From NCBI RefSeq assembly GCF_030272615.1, contig NC_081409.1, positions 531,337,791 through 531,401,790 on the forward strand: a stretch of DNA of 64,000 nt, in the 5' to 3' direction. This document shows positions 56,636 to 64,000 of the stretch, one piece after another. The stretch is from Cryptomeria japonica. Its lineage: Eukaryota; Streptophyta; Pinopsida; Cupressales; Cupressaceae. Each line of letters starts with the position of its first letter. Position 1 is the first letter of the stretch. A program made the translations under genes and the position numbers. Under the pieces are notes generated by a model. The model saw only the letters and a program-made list of their open reading frames with translations, did no database searches and was not told where the DNA came from.

Positions 56636-59518
56636 TCACTGAGGTGAGCGTCCACTTTCCTCCTTCGCAGATTCGATGTATTTGGACACAATAAGCCTGA
56701 CCTCCTCCATAGTGACACTTGGCAAACTGCTAATCTAGAAGTCGATGATGTCCACATCATCGGTACATGTGCCAAGAATGTTCTCTCACTCAATTGCCTG
56801 GACGAGAAAGTTCTCATCGATGAAGAGAAAGTTTGCAATCTTCAAAAGATCGCCCTTGTCAATCATCCCTGAATCCTTGAAGAAGCTTGACTGAATCCTG
56901 GCTCTCAGGTTCTCTGCCTGCAAATGCTTCTCCCTTATACTTTCTTTCTTCCAGATCTCAGACACTACATGAAACACCTTGCCCAAAATCTCCCTGACAC
57001 TCTCCTCTGTCTCAAAGCACTTGGTCTCGGATTTCTTCAAAACTTCAATCTGGGTGACCAAGGCATAATACCAGGTGTTGAAGTCATCCCTATCTCCGAC
57101 CTGTATGACACCTGCATCCACTAGACTTCTCTTCGACAAGCCTCGGATAACCTTCAAATGCGGAAGTATTTCATCTTGAATTTCCTCCATGTCCTCCCAA
57201 TTGGTAGCTAGATCCTGGATAGGGCTGACCAGCGAAGAGGCCGACTTATGTGCCGATACTAAATTTTCTACCAGTATATCAGCACGTGCTAAAGCGTCTG
57301 AAATCCACTCCTTAGCCTGTGTGAGCGTGCCCTTCATATCCTCATAATCCTTCATCGATTCCTGCTGAAGAGGTTGTGGAGGGGTAACCGGGATCTCATG
57401 GTTAAGTGGCCTAGTAAGATGGAGGACATACTTTCTCCATTGCTGGTTTTCTTCTTCAACCTTCTTTCTCTTCTCTCTCTCCTGACCTAAACTTGCCTTC
57501 AGGGCGTTACAAGAGTCATCGAAATACTGGAACTCTTGGTCTTGGGTGGGCTTACCCAACTCTATGGTGGTGATCTTGTAATCATCTGTGGCGACGTTGT
57601 CCCTAGTTTTTCCTTCTTTAGGCACCGCTATCTGGACTGTTCTAAATCCTGCACTGTCTCTCTGAATCAAATAAAACTTTCTGGCGGGCTTGGGTGGTTT
57701 AGCTATAGCTAGCTCATTCACCTTCTCCAGAAATGCTGCTATAATTTCTTCAGAACAGGCCTCCTTGGGGACCTTAGCCTTTATTCTTTTCCTTAACCAA
57801 TCAGGGATAGTTGATTGCTCTACAGTATTCTGGTCAAATCCATCATCTGTCCCTCCTGGGTTTGCAGCTATACCATCCAAGAAGACTATGGGAGATGTAG
57901 GCGTTTCAATTTGCTCTCTGTCCGGACTTTGGACAACTTCTTTCATTACTTCCTCAATCGAAGGAGAAGGCACTCTTACTTCATCATTAACCATGCATAT
58001 GTCCATCTCCTGCTCCTCAACTACATTCTGATCAGGTACGATAGAAGCGGCACTTAGGATGGACTGGCCTTCGTTGGACTCCCGTCTTTCCCCTACAATC
58101 TTCTTTCCTGTGACCTTTACGGAGCTTCCAACTAACTCCTTCCTCTTCCGAGACCCAACACTATCTGGATTCCGGGCATTACCTGTAGAGGTACAAGGAT
58201 TGGAGGACAAAGAGTCATCCACTCCCATCAATTCATAGGTCAAGGCCACACCTTTGGACTTTAATTGCCTTGTCCTCTCAGATGTCCACCACCTAGAATA
58301 CTCAACCACCGACCTCATGAGGTCTGCTCGATCTGATTTCTCTCCCTCTGCCCAATCTATCAAAGCTAGTAGTTCATTCTTCATCTTTTCAAAGCCCAGC
58401 TGCTGAAGCTCAAGGCTATCCTCTACTTGGTCAGCAACTCTGAATACCTTTGTTGCTCTTACCATGCTCAAAGGAATCCTCGACCAAAATCTCTTCCTGA
58501 TCTCGAAACTATCGGCTGCGTTAGCCCAATAATCTTCTAGATCAGCTCTGTGTTCAAAGGTCATTCCTTCGACCCTCTTTATTCTATGGAATGGATCGAA
58601 ATTCCTTCTTGCCTTAAACTGATAAAAGGGATACCAGGCCAGCTCCTTCTCAGCAGTCACAGCAGCTTGTGACGATGGACATGTTTCCAACCCATTACCA
58701 ATTGTAAGAGAGGGAGTTCCTGCCTTCTTCTTTTTATCCCTTTGAATCGCCATATACCCCTCCAATTAACTCACAACCTCGAGTAACACAACTTGGTTGG
58801 TAGGGTAAGCTGGAAGCTTATAGGGAGACCCAAAGAACCCCTGAATTCTAAGGTAAGTGAACTTTGGATATTGGATATACCAATACCGGAACCGACTGAT
58901 GAAGTCCATAGACTCTTGAAAGAGTCTCTGGTGCAATCCACCTTGCAACGTCTGCGTGATGTGCATGAGGAAGGTATCATTCACTCTTTTAAAATGGAAC
59001 TTTTCTTCCATGTGGAGCTGGGGATAGCAATCATAGACTGGAAACTGGTTCTCTTTGTTCCCTACTTCTCCTCTGCAAGTGAGACCTCTGTATCTGTAAG
59101 TTCTGGTCAAGGAATAAAACAGGTATGAGCTCATGAAGAAGGTCCTATTTGCTTCTAGGTTCCTCAGTTGATCATCCAAGTTGTCACTTATCATCCGGGC
59201 CCAATCTATCATTTTTACTCCGTTCATTATTTCATTAATGAAATAATACATCCAGGGCTCGAATGGAGCACCTTGAGGATTTCCCATTATCCTGTTCAGC
59301 AGAACGATCATGTCTCCAATGTCTTCCTTGAAGTATGCTCTCACTAAGCTCTTCCTTTGAAGTTTGGAGGCGCCTTTCCTTGGCTTGTCTAGCTAGGAAT
59401 GGTTGACGATGGTGTCATACTCCTCCAAGTGGTCCTGATACATGCAGTCCGCTTCGTCCTTTGTCACATACACCGTGTTGTGATACTCTGGGATCCTGAA
59501 GGCCTCTCTGATGGCCTC
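56636..59518 (-). pseudogene. D: U3 ORF copy, four nonsense changes, 5' end removed by F
   Basis: Same frame and text as the C ORF from EAIREAFRIPEYHNTVYV to ESAKEESGRSPQ, with no frameshift. In-frame stops are TAG 59393-59395, TAA 58766-58768, TGA 56786-56788 and TAG 56735-56737, each a single transition from the codon in C (TGG, CAA, TGG, CAG). Longest open piece is 659 residues (58765-56786) with CPSSQAAVTAEKE, STIPDWLRKRIKAKVP (about 57810) and a coiled-coil C-terminus. Function unknown. The close match to C outside these stops suggests recent amplification from a common source. Confidence 0.8.
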
Positions 59519-60190
59519 TGTTGGTTGAAAATTTTGTACACTTGGGGAAATATACAAAATTGTGGTTTCAACCTGTTGTGACGTATTCACACATCACCCC
59601 ATTGCAAATGGGGACCCCTACTTTTTTTGCTTTCTGGGGTTCGCTTTCTAGGTGTTTAGGGTTTGTCTGTTAGCCTTTGCATTTTGAGTGTCGCCAGGGG
59701 ATCAATAGGATGGCAGGCTTTGCTTGAACCAAGGTGAGTCCACAGGGCCCCAGAATTAGGGTTTCTTTGAAAGGCTTCCTTGGGGCCTAGTTTTGCTCTT
59801 ATTGCTAGTTGTGTCTTGCTTGGCGAGTGAGTATCATCCTTGAGGGTCTGAGATAGGTCGAGTTGGTGAGTGATGAAGTCTGGAATGTCATCCTAATCTT
59901 CAAATGCCCTGAAATTTGGCTAAGTTTGGAATGCCCTGATCCTGAAATTTGGCAAAGTCTGGAATGTCCTGATCCTGAAATTTGACTAAGTCTAGAAAAC
60001 TGAAGAATCCTCCAAAAACTAGATTTTGCAATATAACTCCTCGAGGTCCGAAACCACTCTCAAACATCTTGAAAGTATATATGGAATATAACTTAAAGTA
60101 TAAGAAAGAAGAAAGATATAAGGAAATGTCACTTATACTTTAATGTTATATTCCATAAAATGATCCTGACGGAGAGTTCAAAATGTCAAG

Positions 60191-62076
60191 TTTCGCTCCT
60201 GACCCTTCCAAAGGGTCCAGAGCGAAATTCTCCATAAGACATTCTACTTTGACCAAAACCTAGAACTAATGCATTCCTAGGCTTGAATGAAGGCAAAATC
60301 ACTTGTTTGAATGAAGAAATGCGAAAAAATGAAGTCAGGATCATGGCCTAAGGTGAATTTCGCTCCTGACCCTTCCAAAGGGTCCAGAGCGAAATTCATA
60401 TTTCCTCTATTTTTCTCCTTAGCTTGACCAAGTTTGTAGACTTTTGAGGCATAATTAAGAAGGTTTGATGCAACTTTGCCTTGGAGAAGAGATTTTAGAC
60501 CTTGGGATGATGGATTCTAGCCTGGGAGAGGAATTTCGCTCCTGACCCTTCCAAAGGGTCCAGAGCGAAAATCCTTATAACTCTCATTTTCCTTCCTTGT
60601 TTTGGATGGGCGTTGGTTTATTAGGCATTGTGTGTGAGTCTTGATGTGTTCTTGCCTTGAGAAGTGTTTTGAAAAGTGAGCATCTTGCCCAAAAATAGGA
60701 ATTTCGCTCCTGACCCTTCCAAAGGGTCCAGAGCGAAATTCTTCATAAGCCTCACTTGCTCCCTTGTTTTGGATACCAACCTTGTTCCATGGGCGAATTT
60801 GGGAAGGAAATAACATGTCTCTGCCTTTTGAGGTGATGGAACGTAGAAATGTGAAGGATTTTGGCCAAGATTAGGAATTTCGCTCCTGACCCTTCCAAAG
60901 GGTCCAGAGCGAAATTCACTATAATCCTCATTTGCTACCTTGAATGGGCTTAAAACCTGGTTCCTCAAGTGGAAAACAATCTATATTTGCCTCTAGGAGA
61001 AGATTGAAGTTTGAAAAATGAGCAATTAAAGCCTAAATCAAGATTTTCGCTCCTGACCCTTCCAAAGGGTCCAGAGCAAAAATCAACCTAAGACTCATTT
61101 CTAGCCTTATTTGACCAAATTTTGATTTGCAAGGCATTTTGAAGGGAAGAGTAGACATGTTTGGACGTTGGAAATGTTTGAAAGCTTTGAAAAAATGAAG
61201 GATTCTAGCCAAGAAGGTGAATTTCGCTCCTGACCCTTCCAAAGGGTCCAGAGCGAAATTCCTTGCAAGCCTATTCTTTTGACCTTGTTTTGGCTTAAGA
61301 CCTTATCCCTTGGGTGAAGGATGATGTTTAGTTACCTCTTGAGGTGACTTTGAGTTGGAAAAAGGAAGAATCAAGCCCAAATCATGATTTTCGCTCCTGA
61401 CCCTTCCAAAGGGTCCAGAGAGAAAATCCTCCTAGACCTCATTTCCTTCCCTATTTAACCAAATTGTGATGCCCAAAGCATGTTGAAAGGGGAAATGGAC
61501 ATGATCTTGCCTTTGAGAGTGTTTGGAAGTTGTGAAAATGAAGGATTTTAGCCAGAAAAGGAAATTCGCTCTTGACCCTTCCAAAGGGCCCAGAGCGAAA
61601 TTCCTTATAAGTTGCTAGGGCAATGAAGGATGAGATTCTACCTTGCAAAGAAGTTTCAAGTTGAAAGAATGATGATTTTGGGTCAAGAATGAGATTTTCG
61701 CTCCTGACCCTTCCAAAGGGTCCAGAGCGAATTTTCTCAAAACTTCTTTTTGCTATCAAGTTTTTCCTAGGTCAAGTGTGGGATAAGGCAAAATCAAGAG
61801 GAAGTTGCCCTTAAGAGTGACTTTAAGTTGCTAGAGACCATGAAAGATGAAGGAATTGAGCCTAGAAGTGATTTTCGCTCCTGACCCTTCAAAAGGGTCC
61901 AGAGCGAAAATCCTTAAAAACATCTTTTCTTCCAAATTTTGAGAAAAACCAAGCTTGGACTAGGGTGAGAAAAGCTATTTGGAATGCCTTGGAAAGATGT
62001 TTGATCTTCATAAATGTGAATTTTGAGCTAAAGTTGGAATTTCGCTCCTGACCCTTCCAGAGGGTCCAGGGCAAAA
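60191..62076 (+). repeat. E: array of 12 long hairpins
   Basis: Copies start at 60191, 60358, 60534, 60702, 60878, 61045, 61222, 61389, 61564, 61696, 61873 and 62040. Each has an outer stem of 11 bp (GAATTTCGCTC with GAGCGAAATTC, or GATTTTCGCTC with GAGCGAAAATC), a small internal bulge, an inner stem GACCCTT/AAGGGTC and a 3-base loop. Spacers diverge much more than the hairpins. Spacing alternates about 167 and 176 bp, with one 132-bp interval. Confidence 0.92.
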
Positions 62077-62169
62077 TTCTTATAGGGCCTGTCCCTAGAA
62101 AGACTCTTGAACAAACTTAATTTTGATGTCTTCTTGTTGATGATTTAAGGTATAAAATGCTATGTTGAA

Positions 62170-62436
62170 ATGAATTTATTATGTGTCCTTAATCATCTTT
62201 TTGTTTGTCTTGCAGTTAAAAGGCGACCTTCTCTGGTCCAGCATCAACAAGGACGACCTTCTCCGGCCCAACATCATCAAGGACGGCCTTCTCCGGTCCA
62301 GCATCAACAAGGACGACCTTCTCCAGCCCAGCATCATCAAGGACGGCCTTCTCTGGTCCAGCATCATCAGGGACAACCTCTTCCAGTCCAGCATTCGAAG
62401 GAAAGGTACACCATCCATCCTGCACATCGAAGATAA
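62170..62436 (+). CDS. E: small ORF with 10-residue repeats, doubtful gene
   Basis: An 88-residue frame whose middle is about six copies of RPSPVQHQQG-like units, produced by the 30-bp minisatellite at 62216-62400. Because the unit is a multiple of three, other frames on both strands stay open too, so the ORF may be incidental. An acceptor-like TTTGTCTTGCAG ends at 62216, just before the repeats. Confidence 0.2.
   Translation: MNLLCVLNHLFVCLAVKRRPSLVQHQQGRPSPAQHHQGRPSPVQHQQGRPSPAQHHQGRPSLVQHHQGQPLPVQHSKERYTIHPAHRR
62216..62400 (+). repeat. E: 30-bp minisatellite, about six units
   Basis: Unit with CGACCTTCTCCGGTCCAGCA and TCAACAAGGA; alternate copies carry CATCATCAAGG in place of CATCAACAAGG, hinting at a 60-bp dimer. 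Confidence 0.9.
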
Positions 62437-62745
62437 ATGAAGTTAAAGCAAGGGTTCGTTGAAGAAGCAGACAGTTTCAGAAGAGTTAATTAAAGCTAGC
62501 TTCTCAGCAACATCAAATTCAATATCTACCAAGTTACAAGTGTCAGACAAGGTGGCATCCCAGTCATCACTCCTCCAGTCGGATTGGTCCACCTCAGCGT
62601 GTCCAGATTCAATGTACCTGACTCATGGGAGATGGCACAAACTTCGATGTACCTACCCCAGTTTTCCATTGGTCAAATATTCCAGAGAAGACATGTGTCC
62701 AAATAATGCAATTATTTCATTGGCCAGAATTGAGTTTGTTGTAAC

Positions 62746-62835
62746 AAACCCTAATTAGGGTTTTCATTGTAAAATCTCGGCCATTGATCTCAAATTGATC
62801 TGAGCCATATAATTGTATTGTGGGCACTATATACG
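62746..62835 (+). promoter_or_regulatory. E: palindromic telobox (62746-62763) and TATA box (62827-62835)
   Basis: AAACCCTAATTAGGGTTT is a perfect 18-bp palindrome, 64 bp before CTATATACG. Confidence 0.68.
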
Positions 62836-63728
62836 CCGTGGCTTCTCATTTGTAAAGGCTAATAGTTAGTCAGGAGTTAGAAGGCATATAGTTAGTCAGG
62901 AGTTAGAAGGTGAATAGTTAGAAATAGTGAATAAGTCAGTTAATAGTATAGCAATTAGAGTAGAATAGAAAGAGAAGGCAAAGATTGTTGCCAAGATGTT
63001 GTAAAAGGCTTGTAAAACTTCATTGAAGAAATGGTGAAATCTATGGGTCGATTCAACAATTTCCATGGTCTTTATACTTCTCAGTTTTGATTTCATGTTA
63101 TTAGATGAATGGAAGAAATGTGTTTGATTGATGGTGAAATTTGTATATCCATACTACTAGCAGTTTGTTGATTGCAGACTTGCCTTGTGTAGTCAACTGG
63201 AATCATTCAGCTTAAACTTAACTTCAATTGTCGCTTCTTCATTGATATGCATCAGCCTGATAGTGTCTATGCCTGTAGCGATGATCTAAACATCATAAAG
63301 CTTTCCTCTGAAGATTGCACTAACCTTGTGGAGATGGTCCTGGGATGTCAAGACAAGACTTAGTTAGAATTTCATCAAAGATCATTCGTTGCTCCTACAT
63401 TCTTAGTATCAGAATTAGATCCTTCCCTTGCCCTCATCTTTTTTCCTTTTTTTTTCAAAATCTAGGCCAGTGAAATCTTGTGATTCCAGCAAATCAGACG
63501 TTCAAGTCATCGAGTGTAAGTCCCCTTGTGATTCCAGCAAAATCACATCATACCACAAAGAGCTTATCCACGAGTAGAGATCCTACAAAGCAGAACCTTG
63601 AAGTCCTTCCGTTTGATCCTTCTTTGCGATATCTTCAGCATTCGGAGACTTTACTCAAGAGAGGATAAGATACCTCTGGGTATTTTATTCTGTGTTTGGT
63701 CGTGTACAAAATACACATCAACACAACC

Positions 63729-64000
63729 ACAGCACACGAGTAAAAACTTTCCTAATTAAGGGAAGGCTCCCCCTATCTAACTAAAACTGAAATAAAAACA
63801 GGATGGTACAGCAGTCTTCCTTCTTTCTTCAAGAAAGACAATATCCTTTTCTCTTCATAGAAAAGGATAGCGATTGAATATGAACAGCAGTAACTACTTT
63901 CAAGTGAAATGAGAGAAAGGAAATGAAGTTTCTCGAAAGCGCAAAGACTTCCGTCACTTCCTTCAGGACGGGACAGCAATATCAAGCTCAAAGACTTGAC
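63729..64000 (+). other. F continued beyond E; nothing further recognised
   Basis: AT-rich sequence with CTTTCCTAATTAAGGGAAGG and no ORF of interest, running off the window. Confidence 0.4.

Larger units (their letters stand above)
55750..59518 (-). mobile_element. D: giant solo-LTR-like element, 3' part only, cut by F
   Basis: On the minus strand ends AACAGACACCAACA at 55750, identical in form to C, and extends through the same promoter region and ORF up to 59518, where F is inserted. The 5' part lies beyond the window. Close relative of C throughout. The likely target bases on this side are CGTAC (55745-55749), in the G integrase. Confidence 0.75.
59574..63723 (+). mobile_element. E: giant solo-LTR-like element without long ORF, TSD CAACC
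   Basis: Starts TGTTGTGACGTATTCACACA and ends ATACACATCAACA, flanked by the perfect duplication CAACC (59569-59573, 63724-63728). It is 4150 bp. Order: start hairpin, leader with 12 hairpins (60.19-62.08 kb), 30-bp minisatellite (62.2-62.4 kb), telobox, TATA box, about 900 bp to the end. The 3' end matches A. The region that holds the ~1040-residue ORF in A, C and H is absent, so this is an internally deleted or never-coding relative. Confidence 0.8.
59519..64000 (+). mobile_element. F: element starting TGTTGGTTGAAAATTTTG, runs off the window, contains E
   Basis: The D ORF text stops abruptly after GATGGCCTC at 59518 and a TGTTGG terminus follows. The sequence continues 55 bp to E and resumes at 63729 to the window end. 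The look (TGTTGG start) fits a Copia-type LTR, but there is too little to classify. The right end and the matching target duplication (expected GCCTC) are outside. Confidence 0.5.

Overview
The window looks like a piece of a large, repeat-dominated plant genome, most likely a conifer or other gymnosperm. It has one recognisable host gene fragment, and almost everything else is long terminal repeat (LTR) retrotransposon DNA, much of it nested. The conifer call is an inference from the style of the sequence, not a database match.

Layout. 1-8.1 kb: unassigned repeat-like DNA, a solo LTR with a perfect target-site duplication (J, 3137-4715), a small foldback element (6102-6308) and a probable Copia-type solo LTR (O, 6752-8054). 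8.1-9.0 kb: two intact minus-strand exons of DUR3, the urea/H+ symporter gene. 10.2-14.2 kb: a 4-kb solo-LTR-like element (K) carrying a 222-bp foldback MITE. 15.5-23.4 kb: a solo LTR (L) split by a complete non-autonomous Copia-style element (M, 16067-22844, minus strand). M has both LTRs, a PBS, a PPT, four zinc knuckles and two long ORFs, but no protease, integrase or reverse transcriptase. 24.1-55.7 kb: an old minus-strand Ty3/Gypsy element (G), of which only the 3' part lies here (dead integrase, a downstream ORF, PPT, 3' LTR). It is broken up by insertions N, B, H and I, and cut on its pol side by D. B, a non-autonomous element primed by tRNA-Arg, holds A in its 3' LTR, and A holds C, so G>B>A>C is four levels deep. 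55.75-64 kb: element D (minus), interrupted inside its ORF by F, which runs off the window and holds E.

The most interesting theme is the group A, C, D, E and H. A, C, E and H are each a single unit that begins TGTTGTGAC, ends CAACA (TA-mutated in A) and is flanked by a perfect 5-bp target duplication, with no second LTR and no pol. They are 4.2 to 6.6 kb long. The shared order is: 5' start with a GCCCCATT..AATGGGG hairpin, leader with a tandem array, a long ORF for an unrecognised ~1040-residue protein, a palindromic telobox, a TATA box about 60-80 bp further on, then about 700-1000 bp to the end. This is the layout of an LTR whose U3 has grown to contain a protein-coding gene, so I read them as giant solo LTRs of an unseen parent element. 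The smaller LTRs of B, which really are paired, also carry short ORFs upstream of their TATA box and support this reading. E keeps the array but has lost the ORF. In A and E the array is an 18-bp-stem hairpin, repeated 12 times in E with alternating 167/176-bp spacing and compensatory stem changes.

No complete host gene, rRNA, intact tRNA or CRISPR array was found. The rest of DUR3 was not found by eye in the window; its introns may be long and transposon-filled, or this may be a fragment.
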